A DNA stretch of 64,000 bases from Alcanivorax jadensis T9 (GTDB taxonomy: Bacteria; Pseudomonadota; Gammaproteobacteria; Pseudomonadales; Alcanivoracaceae). The notes beneath the pieces were generated by a model, which was not told the origin of the DNA, did no database searches, and saw only the letters and a list, made by a program, of their open reading frames with translations. The stretch lies in assembly GCF_000756655.1 (NCBI RefSeq), contig NZ_ARXU01000003.1, positions 248,001 through 312,000 on the forward strand, read 5' to 3'. Below are positions 30,168 through 40,895 of the stretch, one piece after another (position 1 is the first letter of the stretch; each line of letters begins with the position of its first letter). The translations under genes were made by a program, and so were the position numbers.

Positions 30168-31657
30168 GGCGCCTCCCCGAGCACGGCGGTGATGTAGCGG
30201 GTGGGGTCCAGCAGCTGTTCGGCGGCGGCCTGGGCCAGCACCAGTACCGGTTGGGCGCCCAGCCCGATGGCCACGGTGATCAGCGCCAGGCCAGTGACGG
30301 TGGCATAGAGCAGCGTGTTGCTGCCGCTGGGGGCGGAAGCGGTGTGTTCCGGTGCCGCCTTCCAGAATACCTCCGCCCAGATCTTGGTCATGGAGTAGAG
30401 CGTCAGCAGGCCCACCACCAGGGCGGCGGCGACCAGAGCCCAGGCGCCGGCCTCCACGCCACCGCGGATGACGATGAACTTGCCGAAGAAGCCGGACAGT
30501 GGCGGCATGCCCGCCAGGGACAGGGCCGGGATCAAAAACAGCAGCGCCAGCCAGGGTTTGTCCCGGTACAGGCCGCCCAGTTGCTTGAGCTCATAGCTAC
30601 CGCGCAGACGGTAGACCAGGCCACTGACAAAGAACAGGTTCGCCTTCACGATGATGTGGTGAATGATGTAGAAGATGCCGCCAGCCAGGGCCAGCACGCT
30701 CACCGAGGCCAGCGCCAGGCCCATCATCATGTAGCCGATCTGGCTGACAATATGGAACGACAGGATGCGGCGGAATTCGAACTGGGCGGCGGCGCCCAGT
30801 ACCCCGGTGATCATGGTCAGCCCGGCACCCCACAGCAGCACCTGGTGGATCAGCGGGTCGTCCATGTCGAAGATCAGGGTGAACACCCGGAACAGGGCAT
30901 ACACCCCCACCTTGGTAAGCAGCCCGGCAAACAGGGCGGACACCGCTACCTGCGGGGTGTGGTAGGACGCCGGCAGCCAGAAGAAGAACGGAAACGCCGC
31001 CGCCTTGATGCCAAAGGCCACCATGAACAGCATGGCGATCACCGTGGTCATGCCGGAATCCACTTCGCCCAGCTTCACGGCAATGTCGGCCATGTTGAGC
31101 GTGCCCACCAAACCATAGAGCAGCCCTATGGCGGACAGGAACAGGGCGGAGGACACCAGATTGAGGGTCACGTACTTGACGGCCCCTTCCATCTGCGCGC
31201 GCTCGCCGCCCAGGATCAGCAGGGAGAAGGACGCCACCAGCATCACCTCGAACCACACGTACAGGTTGAAGATGTCGCCGGTAAGAAAGGCGCCGTTGAC
31301 CCCGGCCAGCAGCAGGTGCATGAGCGGGAAATAGCCGCCCTTGCGATGGGCAATGCTGATGCTGCCCAGGGAATAAAACGCGGTGGCGGCACCGGTGACG
31401 GCGCTGAGCAATATCATGATGGCGGCGAGCAGGTCGCTGACCAGCACGATGCCGAAGGGGGCCGGCCAGCGGCCCAGTTCGGTGACGATATGGCCGTGCT
31501 CCCAGGTGGCGAGCAACAGTGCCACGGCACTGGCCACCAAGGCGACGCTGCCGATCACGGCCAATGCGGCCTGTACCCGCTGGGAATGTCGGCCCAGCAG
31601 GGAGAGGGCGCCTGCCGTCAGCGGAATCAGGATGGGCAAGATGACAAGCAGGTTCAT
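30164..31657 (-). CDS. mnhD: Mrp antiporter subunit D, seven-gene operon
   Basis: A 497-residue polytopic protein homologous to complex I subunits NuoM/N. Blocks seen: [17 protein letters not shown] with the helix-5 Glu, [35 protein letters not shown] (here shown only in part as position 215-250), and [16 protein letters not shown]. It carries proton-translocating channels. It overlaps both neighbours by 4 bp. Confidence 0.95.
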   Translation of the reverse strand: MNLLVILPILIPLTAGALSLLGRHSQRVQAALAVIGSVALVASAVALLLATWEHGHIVTELGRWPAPFGIVLVSDLLAAIMILLSAVTGAATAFYSLGSISIAHRKGGYFPLMHLLLAGVNGAFLTGDIFNLYVWFEVMLVASFSLLILGGERAQMEGAVKYVTLNLVSSALFLSAIGLLYGLVGTLNMADIAVKLGEVDSGMTTVIAMLFMVAFGIKAAAFPFFFWLPASYHTPQVAVSALFAGLLTKVGVYALFRVFTLIFDMDDPLIHQVLLWGAGLTMITGVLGAAAQFEFRRILSFHIVSQIGYMMMGLALASVSVLALAGGIFYIIHHIIVKANLFFVSGLVYRLRGSYELKQLGGLYRDKPWLALLFLIPALSLAGMPPLSGFFGKFIVIRGGVEAGAWALVAAALVVGLLTLYSMTKIWAEVFWKAAPEHTASAPSGSNTLLYATVTGLALITVAIGLGAQPVLVLAQAAAEQLLDPTRYITAVLGEAP

Positions 31658-32001
31658 GTGTCGGTATCCCGCATCTGGTGCATGTCATCCGCTTCCACCA
31701 CTTCGTAGGCGCGGCGTATCAGTACCACCGCAAAGGCCAGTACCCCGAAGCCAATCACAATGGCGGTGAGAATCAGTGCCTGGGCCAGCGGATCGGCCAC
31801 CAGGCCTGCCGGTACCTGGGCGTCGTCCGGCACCAGCGGTGGGGCATCCCGGCGCAGGCCGGCGGCGGTGAAGATCAGCAGGTTGGCGGCGTTGGACAGC
31901 AGCACCAGCCCGATCACCAGTTTGACGATGGAGCGGCGCAGCATCATGTAGATGGCGGCGGCGTAGAGTACGCCCACCACCAGAGCCATCAGGCTGGTCA
32001 T
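31654..32001 (-). CDS. mnhC: Mrp antiporter subunit C, seven-gene operon
   Basis: A 115-residue NuoK-like subunit with three hydrophobic helices, [23 protein letters not shown] in the first two (residues 18-40) and the family block [17 protein letters not shown] near residue 71. It overlaps mnhB and mnhD by 4 bp each, so it is translated as part of the operon. Confidence 0.95.
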   Translation of the reverse strand: MTSLMALVVGVLYAAAIYMMLRRSIVKLVIGLVLLSNAANLLIFTAAGLRRDAPPLVPDDAQVPAGLVADPLAQALILTAIVIGFGVLAFAVVLIRRAYEVVEADDMHQMRDTDT

Positions 32002-32465
32002 GTGTCTTGCTCCGCCAGGTTGATGATGATGGTGCTGGCGGTGCCGACCACCACCAGAAACACCCCCAGATCGAACAGTAGCGGCGAGCCCAGTTTCAGC
32101 TCGCCGAACACCGGCAGGCTCACGGTGAGCCAGTGGGCGGTGAGGAATGGCTGGCCGCTGAACAGGCCAAGCACACCGGCCACCAGTGCCAGAATCAGCC
32201 CCCAGGCGAACAGGTCACGGGGGTCCACGCGCAGTACCCGCCGGGCACCGGCTTCGCTCATGGCAAACAGGTGCACGGCGATCGCCGCTGACGCCACCAG
32301 CCCGGCGATAAAGCCGCCGCCCGGCGCGTTGTGGCCGCGCAGCAGCAGGAACAGGGCAAACAGCAGCAGCAGCGGCAGCAGGAAAAAGCCGGTGGTGCGC
32401 AGGATCAGCGACTGGGTGCGCAGGGCGTTGCGGTCCGGTGGCGGAATGCGGCGCTCTCTAGTCAT
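31998..32465 (-). CDS. mnhB: Mrp antiporter subunit B, seven-gene operon
   Basis: A 155-residue MnhB-domain protein with [16 protein letters not shown] (residues 46-61) and a C-terminal [13 protein letters not shown]. It is a separate gene, which places this operon in the seven-gene group; in the rightward operon the same domain is fused to subunit A. It starts inside the end of mnhA (8-bp overlap). Confidence 0.95.
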   Translation of the reverse strand: MTRERRIPPPDRNALRTQSLILRTTGFFLLPLLLLFALFLLLRGHNAPGGGFIAGLVASAAIAVHLFAMSEAGARRVLRVDPRDLFAWGLILALVAGVLGLFSGQPFLTAHWLTVSLPVFGELKLGSPLLFDLGVFLVVVGTASTIIINLAEQDT

Positions 32466-34785
32466 GGGTTTCCTCCGGTTCCGTGGTGTCGCCCTTGCTG
32501 CGCAGCTTGAGCATGGCGTACACCCCGGTGGCGGCCAGCGCCAGCACGAAGAGTTCGCCCAGGGTGTCCAGGGCGCGGAAGTCCACCAGAATCACGTTGA
32601 CGATATTGCGGCCGTAACCGGCGGGCACGCTCTCGGTGATGAAGTAGTGGGCAATGCTGCCGTGGTAGCGACTGCCCAGCACGCTCAGCAACAGCACCGT
32701 GATCATGCCGCCCACGGTGATGCCCACCAGGGCGTCCGCCAGCCGGGTGCGGGTGCGGGTGAGGCGCAGGAAGCCGGGCAGGCGGAACAGCACCAGGACC
32801 AGCATGATCACGGTGAGGGTTTCCACCAGTACCTGGGTGATACTCAGGTCCGGGGCGCTGAACAGCACATAGAGCAGGGCAATGGAAAAGCCTACCGCGC
32901 CCAGGCTGGCCACCGCCCCCAGTCGAGATTGCAGCGTCACCGCCGCCAGGGTGGCGATGACCAGCACGGCGGCGATCACCGCTTCATGGAGCTGGATGTC
33001 GGTGAAGTCCGGGCGCAATTTGAGCGCATCCGGGTTCAGCCAAAGGGCAGCGATGACCAGCGCCACCAGGGTCAGCAGAGTGCTGATCAGGTAATAGCGC
33101 AGGTAGCCGCTTTGCAGCAGACGGGTCTGGCTATTGGACAGGGCGACCAGGCCATCCATCAGGCGGTGATAGGCCTGCTCTGGGCCGAATCGGGCCAGGG
33201 TGTCGGTCCAGCGAGTGGCGTGACGGAAGCCCTGCCAGTAGCGAAACAGTACCAGCCCCACCAGCACCGCGCCGAGGCTGATCAGCAGGGCGGTGTTGAT
33301 GCCGTGCCACAGCGCCAGCGGTTGCGTCACTCTCTCACCCAGACTGGCGCTGGCGGCGGCACTGAGCAGGCTGCGGTCAATCAGCCCGGGAATTAGCCCC
33401 AGCAGCAGCCCCAGGCCGGCCAGCAGGGCCGGGCCCAGCAGCATGGCCGGGGGCGCTTCGCTAGGGGTGTGGGTGAGCGCGGCGGGCTTGCCGAACCAGG
33501 GCCGAATACCGATCACCGCAGCCACGGCCACCCCCAGTGTGGCGGCGACCACGATGGCGGCGCTGAACAGGGGCGCCAGGGCATGGCCGTGGTTCAGGCC
33601 GGCTTCCAGTAATTGTTCCTTGGCGATAAAGCCGAACAGGGGCATCACCCCGGCCAGGGACATGGCGGCCAGGCCGGCGCAGGCGCTGGTCACGGGCAGG
33701 TAGCGAGCCCAGCCGCCGGTGTCGAGAAAATCCTTGCGACCGGTCTGGTGATCAATGATGCCGGCCACCATGAACAGGGCGCCTTTGTAGAGCGAGTGGG
33801 CCAGCAGGTAGCTCATGGCGGCGAGCAGGGCGGTGCGGGTGCCCAGGCCGATCAGCATGGTAAGAGTGCCCAGGGCCATCACGGTGGAATAGGCCAGCAT
33901 GCGCTTGATACCGGTGGCGCGCAGGGACAGGAACACCCCCAGCACCATGGTGATCGCGCCCGCGCCGCCCAGCAGAAGCAGCCAGAGCTCGGTGCCGCCC
34001 ATGGCCGGGTGCAGCCGTGCCAGCAAGTAGATGCCGGCTTTCACCATGGTGGCCGAATGCAGGTAGGCACTGACCGGGGTGGGCGCGGCCATGGCATTGG
34101 GCAGCCAGAAGTGGAACGGGAACTGGGCGCTCTTGGTGAAGGCGCCGAGGACGATCAATACCAGTGTCAGCCCGTAGAGCGGGTGGGCGGTGATGGTGTC
34201 GCCCCGTGTAATCAGTACTGACAACTCATAGCTGCCGCCGATCTGCCCCAGCAAAATAAAGCCGGTCATCAAGGCCAGCCCGCCGCCCACGGTGACGATT
34301 AGGCCTTGCAGTGCCTTGGCCCGGGCGTTGGCGTCTTCGTGGTTGAAGCCGATCAGCAGATAGGAGGTGATGCTGGTGAGTTCCCAGAACACGAACAGCA
34401 CGATCAGGTTGTCGCTGAGCACCACGCCGAGCATGGAGGCCATGAAGCATAGCAGCAGCACATACAACCGGGGCAGGTCCCGGTGGTCTTCCAGGTAGCG
34501 ACCGGCATAGATGAAGATCAGCGCGCCGATGGCGCAGATCATCAGGGCAAACAACAGTGACAGGCCGTCGAGCATGAAGCTCAGCGGCATGGCCAGCGCA
34601 GGGACCCAGTCGATGTGGCTAAGCAGGGGGCCTTGCTGGGTGACGGGTAGCCATTGCTGGAGAAAATACAGCGTCAGCCCGGCGGGGAGCAGGGCGAGAA
34701 GCCAGCCACTGTAACGGGGGAAAAGCCGATGCAGGGCGGGGGCCAGGGGTGCGAGCAGAAATCCGGACAAGATACCTGTCAGCAT
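32458..34785 (-). CDS. mnhA: Mrp antiporter subunit A, seven-gene operon
   Basis: A 775-residue NuoL-like subunit, first gene of the leftward operon. Seen: [46 protein letters not shown] (positions 217-247; the His and Lys of helices 7-8), and the C-terminal block [20 protein letters not shown] with [22 protein letters not shown], the MrpA-specific end that contacts subunit B. It lacks the fused B domain. Its promoter faces the rightward operon across a 376-bp gap. Confidence 0.96.
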   Translation of the reverse strand: MLTGILSGFLLAPLAPALHRLFPRYSGWLLALLPAGLTLYFLQQWLPVTQQGPLLSHIDWVPALAMPLSFMLDGLSLLFALMICAIGALIFIYAGRYLEDHRDLPRLYVLLLCFMASMLGVVLSDNLIVLFVFWELTSITSYLLIGFNHEDANARAKALQGLIVTVGGGLALMTGFILLGQIGGSYELSVLITRGDTITAHPLYGLTLVLIVLGAFTKSAQFPFHFWLPNAMAAPTPVSAYLHSATMVKAGIYLLARLHPAMGGTELWLLLLGGAGAITMVLGVFLSLRATGIKRMLAYSTVMALGTLTMLIGLGTRTALLAAMSYLLAHSLYKGALFMVAGIIDHQTGRKDFLDTGGWARYLPVTSACAGLAAMSLAGVMPLFGFIAKEQLLEAGLNHGHALAPLFSAAIVVAATLGVAVAAVIGIRPWFGKPAALTHTPSEAPPAMLLGPALLAGLGLLLGLIPGLIDRSLLSAAASASLGERVTQPLALWHGINTALLISLGAVLVGLVLFRYWQGFRHATRWTDTLARFGPEQAYHRLMDGLVALSNSQTRLLQSGYLRYYLISTLLTLVALVIAALWLNPDALKLRPDFTDIQLHEAVIAAVLVIATLAAVTLQSRLGAVASLGAVGFSIALLYVLFSAPDLSITQVLVETLTVIMLVLVLFRLPGFLRLTRTRTRLADALVGITVGGMITVLLLSVLGSRYHGSIAHYFITESVPAGYGRNIVNVILVDFRALDTLGELFVLALAATGVYAMLKLRSKGDTTEPEETHD

Positions 34786-35161
34786 GGCGCTCCGTTCTCA
34801 GTGGCCCGCTTTCGCGGAAGATGGCACCGCCGTAAAGCGATGATTAACTTGGAATTATCCTACGCATGATGTGAAAACTCAGGCAAGGTAAAGTTCCGTT
34901 TTGAAGCGAAAAAAGCGGCTTGTTACTACTTATTTAAGAGCGCTGATTAGTGTAAAAAAATATGCATATATTTTTGCATGGGCAGATAAATGCCATCCCC
35001 GGCTCATTGCTGACCCGGATGGTCGTCGGTTTCTCGTTGTCTTGTTTGTTCGCTGTTACCGAAGCGCCACGGTGGGATTCTTGCAAGGGAAAGGGGGCAT
35101 GGCATACTTGCCGGGCTTTGCTGCCTGCTGGTAGCACAAGGATTGTTATTCAAGAGAGCAC
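34786..35161. promoter_or_regulatory. Shared divergent control region of the two Mrp operons
   Basis: A 376-bp gap between two divergent starts, more AT-rich than its surroundings. It contains a near-perfect palindrome centred on ATATGCATAT (34953-34977, flanked by A-runs and T-runs) which could be an operator or curved DNA. On the minus strand GGAACTT at 34897-34891 resembles a sigma-E -35 box but the -10 (TTTCAC, 16 nt on) is weak. No gene or RNA is evident. Confidence 0.5.
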
Positions 35162-37954
35162 ATGATGTTGCCTGCGATTGTTCTGCTGCCTCTTTTGGCG
35201 GCGCTACTACCCATGTTTACCCGCCATCTGGGGCGCCGTTGGTGCGCCTTGCTGGTGGCCCTGCCGGTGGTGGCCGCCCTGGGCCTGTTGGCCCAGGCGT
35301 CCTTGCCGATCTGGGAAGGGGGGATGCAGCAGTGGTCCATGGCCTGGCTGCCGTCGCTGGGATTGAATCTGGCCCTGCGTCTGGATGGCCTGGCGTTGCT
35401 GTTCTGCGTGTTGATTCTGGGTATCGGTTTGCTGGTGGTGGTGTATGCCCACTATTACCTGCCGGCCAAGGATGACGGCGGCCGCTTCTACACTCTGCTG
35501 CTGCTGTTCATGTTCAGCATGCTGGGGGTGGTGACCAGCGATAACCTGCTGTTTCTGGTGTTTTTCTGGGAGCTGACCAGTCTCAGCTCGTTTTTGCTGA
35601 TCAGCTACAAGCAATACGACAGTGCCGCGCGCAAGGGCGCCCGGATGGCGCTGACGGTCACCGGCATGGGCGGCCTGGCGCTGCTGGCCGGGGTGCTGCT
35701 GATCGGTCATGTGGTGGGCAGCTTTTCGTTGAGCACGGTGCTGGAGAACGGCGCCCTGGTGCAGCAGCATGCCTTATACCCGGTGATCCTCTGCCTGGTG
35801 TTGCTGGGGGCGTTCACCAAGAGTGCCCAGTTCCCGTTCCATTTCTGGCTGCCCCATGCCATGGCCGCGCCCACCCCGGTGAGTGCCTACCTGCATTCGG
35901 CCACCATGGTGAAGGCCGGCATCTTCCTGTTGGCGCGTTTCTATCCGGTGCTGGCCGGCACTGACCTGTGGTTCTATCTGGTCACTACCGCCGGTATGGC
36001 CACCCTGCTGTGGGGGGCGGTCTGGGCCTTGTTTCAGCATGATCTGAAAGGTTTGCTGGCGTTTTCCACCATCAGCCACCTGGGTTTGATTACTCTGCTG
36101 TTTGGCCTCAATTCGCCGCTGGCGGCGGTGGCCGGGGTGTTCCACATCATCAACCACGCCACCTTCAAGGCGGGTCTGTTCATGGCCGCCGGGATCATCG
36201 ATCAGCAAACCGGCACCCGTGATATGCGTCGTATCAACGGCCTGTGGAAGTACATGCCCTACACGGCGGTGCTGGCCATGGTGGCGTCGGCGGCCATGGC
36301 CGGGGTGCCGTTGCTGAACGGTTTCCTGTCCAAGGAAATGTTCTTTACTGAAACCCTGCAGTCCGACCAGCTGGGTGCCATGAGCTGGTTGTTGCCGCTG
36401 GGCGCCACCTTGGGCGGGGTGTTCTCGGTGGCCTACTCGGCGCGCTTTATCCACGATGTGTTCTTCAATGGCGAGCCGGTGAATCTGCCCAAGTTTCCGC
36501 CCCAGGAACCGCCCCGCTACATGAAGATTCCGGTGGAAATCCTGGTGGCCCTGTGTGTGGCGGTAGGGGTGTTCCCGGCGATTACCGTGGCGGCACTGCT
36601 GGCGGTGGCGGCCACTGCCACCCTGGGCGGTACCCTGCCCGAGTATCACCTGGCGGTGTGGCACGGGCTCAATATTCCGCTGTTGATGAGTGTTATCGCC
36701 CTGGTCGGGGGTATCGCAGTGTATGCCTGCCGCCGTCGACTGTTTACCTGGTATGCACGCTTGCCGGAGATTGATGCCAAGCGGGTGTTCGAAGGCCGTA
36801 TTCAGGCCGTGGTGCGACTGACCGCTGGCGTGACCCGGCGATTGCAGACCGGGTCTCTGCAGGGGTATCTGGCCTGGGTGCTGGCGCTGGTGGCGGCCGT
36901 GCTGGTATGGCAGTTGCCCAACCTGACCAGCTTCACCGGCGAGCGCGCCATGCTGCCGGTGGACGGGGTGTCGGTCCTCTGTGCCTTGATGCTGATTGCT
37001 GCGGCCTTGCTGACCACGGTGCTGCATCGCCAGCGGATGATGGCGATTATCTGCCTGAGCGTGGTGGGGCTGATTGTGTCGCTGATCTTCGTGCGCTTTT
37101 CAGCGCCGGATCTGGCCCTGACCCAGCTTTCTGTTGAAGTGGTCAGCGTGTTGTTGTTGATGCTGGCCATGTACTTTTTGCCGGCGCGGGCCAAGGCCGA
37201 TTCCAACCCCCTGCGGGTGAGCCGTGATGCGGTGCTGGCGGTGCTGATCGGCACTGGCGTGGCCGTGGTCGCCTTGCTGGTGATGACCACCGACACCGCC
37301 ACCATCAGCCCATTCTTCCTGGAGAACAGTGTGCCCGGTGGTGGCGGCACCAATGTGGTGAACGTGATCCTGGTGGATTTCCGCGGCTTTGATACCTTTG
37401 GCGAGATTACTGTGCTGGGTATTGCGGCTCTGGGCATCTACGCCCTGCTCAGTGATCTGAAACTGGCGTCGGCCAAGTACGATCCCTTCGGCCGACCCTG
37501 GGCCCATGACGCTCACCCGCTGGTGCTGGTGACCCTGTCGCGGCCGCTGTTGCCGCTGGCGCTGATGATCGCGGTGTATATTTTCCTGCGCGGCCACAAC
37601 CTGCCCGGCGGCGGCTTTGTGGCGGGGCTGATTACCTCGGTGGCCTTGCTGCTGCAGTACGTGGCGTCCGGGGTTACCTGGGTGCACAAACGCATCCCCG
37701 GCGATTACCACCCTCTGGTGGCCCTGGGTGTATTGCTGGCCGGACTGACCGGGGTGGGCAGCTGGGTCTTCGGTGCGCCTTTCCTGACCAGCACCTTTAC
37801 CCACGTGCACCTGCCACTGATCGGCGACTTTGAGCTGGCCAGTGCCATGCTGTTTGATACCGGCGTGTTCCTCACCGTGGTGGGCGCCACCCTGCTGATA
37901 CTGGCCAACCTGGGCAAGCTGTCGATGCTGGATGACAAGAAGGAGACCACCTGA
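35162..37954 (+). CDS. mrpA: Mrp antiporter fused subunit A+B, six-gene operon
   Basis: A 930-residue protein; two ATG codons at 35162 and 35165 follow GAGAG. Residues 1-770 are MrpA ([73 protein letters not shown]). The last 160 residues, with FLRGHNLPGGGFVAGLIT and FDTGVFLTVVGATLL, are the MnhB domain, so A and B are one polypeptide. Such fusions mark the second group of Mrp systems (as in the PhaAB type, some of which prefer K+). The substrate is not shown by the sequence. Confidence 0.96.
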   Translation: MMLPAIVLLPLLAALLPMFTRHLGRRWCALLVALPVVAALGLLAQASLPIWEGGMQQWSMAWLPSLGLNLALRLDGLALLFCVLILGIGLLVVVYAHYYLPAKDDGGRFYTLLLLFMFSMLGVVTSDNLLFLVFFWELTSLSSFLLISYKQYDSAARKGARMALTVTGMGGLALLAGVLLIGHVVGSFSLSTVLENGALVQQHALYPVILCLVLLGAFTKSAQFPFHFWLPHAMAAPTPVSAYLHSATMVKAGIFLLARFYPVLAGTDLWFYLVTTAGMATLLWGAVWALFQHDLKGLLAFSTISHLGLITLLFGLNSPLAAVAGVFHIINHATFKAGLFMAAGIIDQQTGTRDMRRINGLWKYMPYTAVLAMVASAAMAGVPLLNGFLSKEMFFTETLQSDQLGAMSWLLPLGATLGGVFSVAYSARFIHDVFFNGEPVNLPKFPPQEPPRYMKIPVEILVALCVAVGVFPAITVAALLAVAATATLGGTLPEYHLAVWHGLNIPLLMSVIALVGGIAVYACRRRLFTWYARLPEIDAKRVFEGRIQAVVRLTAGVTRRLQTGSLQGYLAWVLALVAAVLVWQLPNLTSFTGERAMLPVDGVSVLCALMLIAAALLTTVLHRQRMMAIICLSVVGLIVSLIFVRFSAPDLALTQLSVEVVSVLLLMLAMYFLPARAKADSNPLRVSRDAVLAVLIGTGVAVVALLVMTTDTATISPFFLENSVPGGGGTNVVNVILVDFRGFDTFGEITVLGIAALGIYALLSDLKLASAKYDPFGRPWAHDAHPLVLVTLSRPLLPLALMIAVYIFLRGHNLPGGGFVAGLITSVALLLQYVASGVTWVHKRIPGDYHPLVALGVLLAGLTGVGSWVFGAPFLTSTFTHVHLPLIGDFELASAMLFDTGVFLTVVGATLLILANLGKLSMLDDKKETT

Positions 37955-38289
37955 TGGAATTGTTAGTGGCGCTGATTATCGGCGTGCTGGTGGCCACCGG
38001 CGTATACCTGTGCCTGCGTGCGCGCACCTTTTCGGTGGTGCTGGGGCTGACCCTGCTGGGTTATGGCGTGAATGTGTTCCTGTTTTCCATGGGCGGCCTG
38101 AAGATCAACCAGGTGGCGGTAGTGGGCGCCAGTGCCGACCCCACCGACCCGTTGACCCAGGCGCTGGTGCTCACCGCCATCGTGATCGGTTTCGCCATGA
38201 CCGCCTTCCTGGTGGTGCTGGCCCTGCGCAGCCAGGGGGAGCAACACAGTGACCATGTGGATGGTCAGGACGGGGAGCAACGTTCATGA
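37954..38289 (+). CDS. mrpC: Mrp antiporter subunit C, six-gene operon
   Basis: A 111-residue NuoK-like protein with [20 protein letters not shown] (residues 68-87). The ATG overlaps the stop of the fused AB gene by 1 bp and its stop overlaps mrpD by 4 bp. It is the counterpart of the leftward mnhC, diverged mainly in the central helix. Confidence 0.95.
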   Translation: MELLVALIIGVLVATGVYLCLRARTFSVVLGLTLLGYGVNVFLFSMGGLKINQVAVVGASADPTDPLTQALVLTAIVIGFAMTAFLVVLALRSQGEQHSDHVDGQDGEQRS

Positions 38290-39767
38290 CGCACTGGATT
38301 ATTGCGCCTATTCTGATTCCGGCACTGGCCGGGTTGCTGCTGTTGCTGGAGGTCCGCGAGCGGCAGCAGCTGCGGCGGGTGACCGGTCTGCTCTCCTGTG
38401 TCGCGCTGATACCGGTGGCGCTGGTGCTGTGGCAGCAGGCGGCCCAGGGTGACGTGGGGGTGTACCAGCTGGGTAACTGGCAGGCGCCGTTCGGCATCGT
38501 GCTGGTGCTGGACCAGCTCAGTGCCATGATGTTGCTGCTGACCGCCGTGCTGGCGTTGCCGGCGCTGTTGTATGGCTGTGCCGGTGATGATCGCCGCGGG
38601 CCCAACTTCCATTCCCTGTTTCAGTTTCAGTTGATGGGCATCAACGGGGCTTTCCTCACCGGTGACCTGTTCAACCTGTTCGTGTTTTTCGAGGTATTGC
38701 TGATCGCCTCCTACGGGCTGGCACTGCATGGCCGTGGCACGGAGCGGGTGAAAGCGGGCCTGCATTATGTGGTGCTGAACCTGGCGGGTTCGGCCCTGTT
38801 CCTGATTGCCCTGGGGTTGATCTACGGTACCACCGGCACTCTCAACATGGCCGACTTTGCGGTCAAGGCCCAGGCGCTGGAGGGTAGTGACCAGATCCTT
38901 CTGACCGTGGCGGTGTTGTTGCTGTGGGTGGTGTTCGGGCTGAAGGCGGCACTGTTCCCGCTGTATTTCTGGCTGCCGGCTGCCTATGCCAATGCCACCG
39001 CGCCGGTGGCGGCGTTGTTTGCCATCATGACCAAGGTGGGCATCTACGCCATCCTGCGCATGCAGGCACTGGCCTTCAGTGACGGGCCGCTGGCCGGGCT
39101 GGGGGCCGACCTGCTCTGGTGGCTGGCGCTGGTCACCCTGGCGCTGGCGGCTATCGGTGCCCTGGCGGCGCAACGGCTGGGTGGGCTGGTTGCCTACCTG
39201 GTAGTCATGTCGGTGGGGACCCTGGTGGCGGCGCTGAGTCTGGGGGACCCGAAGGTTGTCGGCCCCGCGCTCTATTACCTGATTCATTCCACCCTGATCT
39301 GCGCGGCCCTGTTCCTGCTCTGTGATCTGCTGCGCCGCTCCCGGGGTGACAGTGATGACCGGCTGGAATCCGGTCCGCCACTGGCCCATGGCAACTGGCT
39401 GGGCGCGGCCTTTTTTGCCGCTGCCGTGGCGGTGGTGGGGCTGCCGCCGCTGTCCGGTTTTGTCGGCAAGGTGGCCTTGTTGCAGGCGGTGCCCAGCGCG
39501 CCGTATTGGGTATTGCTGCTGCTGGCGGGGCTGGCTGGCCTGGTAGGCCTGAGCCGGGCTGGGTCCACCCTGTTCTGGCGAGTGCACGGCGACGTGGTCA
39601 GCAAGAAACTGGGGCGCCGTCGGGTGATCCCCATGCTGGCCCTGTTGCTGGCCAGCCCGCTGCTGACCGTAGCTGCGGAGCCGCTATTGCAGTTATGCGG
39701 TGGAGTGGCCGAGCAATTGGCTGACCAGACGATTTATATCCGGGCAGTACTGGGAGGTGCATCATGA
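38286..39767 (+). CDS. mrpD: Mrp antiporter subunit D, six-gene operon
   Basis: A 493-residue NuoM/N-like subunit. Seen: FEVLLIASYGLALHGRG, LKAALFPLYFWLPAAYANAT (residues 219-238) and a C-terminal block VVGLPPLSGFVGKVALLQA. It differs clearly from the mnhD of the leftward operon, so the two operons are not a recent duplication. It overlaps its neighbours by 4 bp. Confidence 0.95.
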   Translation: MTHWIIAPILIPALAGLLLLLEVRERQQLRRVTGLLSCVALIPVALVLWQQAAQGDVGVYQLGNWQAPFGIVLVLDQLSAMMLLLTAVLALPALLYGCAGDDRRGPNFHSLFQFQLMGINGAFLTGDLFNLFVFFEVLLIASYGLALHGRGTERVKAGLHYVVLNLAGSALFLIALGLIYGTTGTLNMADFAVKAQALEGSDQILLTVAVLLLWVVFGLKAALFPLYFWLPAAYANATAPVAALFAIMTKVGIYAILRMQALAFSDGPLAGLGADLLWWLALVTLALAAIGALAAQRLGGLVAYLVVMSVGTLVAALSLGDPKVVGPALYYLIHSTLICAALFLLCDLLRRSRGDSDDRLESGPPLAHGNWLGAAFFAAAVAVVGLPPLSGFVGKVALLQAVPSAPYWVLLLLAGLAGLVGLSRAGSTLFWRVHGDVVSKKLGRRRVIPMLALLLASPLLTVAAEPLLQLCGGVAEQLADQTIYIRAVLGGAS

Positions 39768-40249
39768 AGCGCTTGCTTCCCTATCCCAGTCTGACACTGG
39801 TGCTGTGGCTGACCTGGCTGCTGCTCAATGGCTTCAGTGTGGGCCATGCCCTGTTGGGGCTGATTCTGGCGGTGGTGTTGCCGCTGGGGACCCGGCCTTT
39901 CTGGCCACAGGTGCCGCTGGTTCGTGATCGTATGGGCCTGCTGCGTTTCGTGCTGCGGGTGGCCAAGGATATCCTGCTGGCCAACCTGGCGGTGGCCCTG
40001 AAGGTGCTGGGACCGGTGAAGGATCTGCAGCCCGGGTTTGTAGAAGTGCCGCTGGACCTGCGCGACAGCTTTGCTATTACCGTGCTCACCAGCACCGTGT
40101 CGTTGACCCCGGGGACGGTGTCAGCCGATGTCAGCGAGGATCGCACCCGGCTGCTGGTGCATGCCCTGCATGTGGAAGATCCGCAGGCCCTGGTGGCGGA
40201 AATCAAGCAGCGCTACGAAGGGCCGATCAAGGAGATTTTCGAATGCTAG
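39764..40249 (+). CDS. mrpE: Mrp antiporter subunit E, six-gene operon
   Basis: A 161-residue protein with two N-terminal helices (FSVGHALLGLILAVVLPLG) and the MrpE-type segment FAITVLTSTVSLTPGTVSAD near residue 104. Overlaps mrpD by 4 bp and mrpF by 7 bp. Confidence 0.94.
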   Translation: MKRLLPYPSLTLVLWLTWLLLNGFSVGHALLGLILAVVLPLGTRPFWPQVPLVRDRMGLLRFVLRVAKDILLANLAVALKVLGPVKDLQPGFVEVPLDLRDSFAITVLTSTVSLTPGTVSADVSEDRTRLLVHALHVEDPQALVAEIKQRYEGPIKEIFEC

Positions 40250-40512
40250 AAAGTGCCATCTCGTTGACGTTTGGCCTGCTGACGGTGGCCTGGGTGTTGA
40301 ACCTGTATCGGCTGGTGATCGGCCCCTCCCTGCCGGACCGGGTGCTGGCCCTGGATACCATGTACATCAACAGCATTGCCCTGATCGTGGTGTACGGCAT
40401 CCAGGTGGACAGCAAGCTGTATTTCGAGGCTGCCATGCTGATTGCCCTGATCGGCTTTGTCAGCACCGTGGCGGTGGCCAAGTACATTACCCGCGGCGAC
40501 ATCATTGAATAA
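40243..40512 (+). CDS. mrpF: Mrp antiporter subunit F, six-gene operon
   Basis: An 89-residue three-helix protein with GPSLPDRVLALDTMY near residue 27. It is followed by a 35-bp gap before mrpG, not an overlap. Confidence 0.94.
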   Translation: MLESAISLTFGLLTVAWVLNLYRLVIGPSLPDRVLALDTMYINSIALIVVYGIQVDSKLYFEAAMLIALIGFVSTVAVAKYITRGDIIE

Positions 40513-40547
40513 TGCCTGGCACCTGGTGTCAGGCAAGTGGAGCTTTT

Positions 40548-40880
40548 ATGGACGTCTTGATTGAATGGCTGGTGGCGATTTTTGTGGTGGTGGGCGGCAT
40601 TTTTGCGCTGATCGGGTCCATCGGTCTGGCGCGGTTGCCGGATTTCTACACCCGCCTGCACGGTCCTACCAAGGCCACTACCCTGGGAGTGGGCGGCACC
40701 ATCATTGCGTCACTGCTGTTTTTTTCCTGGCAGGAGCGCGGCCTGCAACTCCATGAGGTGCTGATCACCCTGTTCCTGTTTATCACCGCGCCAGTGTCTG
40801 CCCACATGCTCGCCAAGGCGGCCATGCACCGGGATCTGAAACGGATGAAGGGCACGCGCGGGGAGCCGTGGAAGCAGTAA
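40548..40880 (+). CDS. mrpG: Mrp antiporter subunit G, six-gene operon
   Basis: The ATG at 40548 gives the expected MDVLIEWLVAIFVVVGG start; an ATG 36 bases upstream would add a polar leader. The 110-residue protein has three helices and GLARLPDFYTRLHGPTKATTLG (here described as the family block at residues 28-49). It closes the rightward operon; no terminator is visible after it. Confidence 0.93.
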   Translation: MDVLIEWLVAIFVVVGGIFALIGSIGLARLPDFYTRLHGPTKATTLGVGGTIIASLLFFSWQERGLQLHEVLITLFLFITAPVSAHMLAKAAMHRDLKRMKGTRGEPWKQ

Positions 40881-40895
40881 AAGCGGCAAGCCACA

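Noticed and set aside
30251-33396. Two overlapping plus-strand frames opposite the leftward Mrp genes
   Set aside because: Antisense of membrane-protein genes, rich in His/Gln/Gly, with no plausible start signal.
38265-39587. Minus-strand frame (440 residues) opposite mrpD
   Set aside because: Antisense of a conserved NuoM-like gene; Gln/His-rich artefact.
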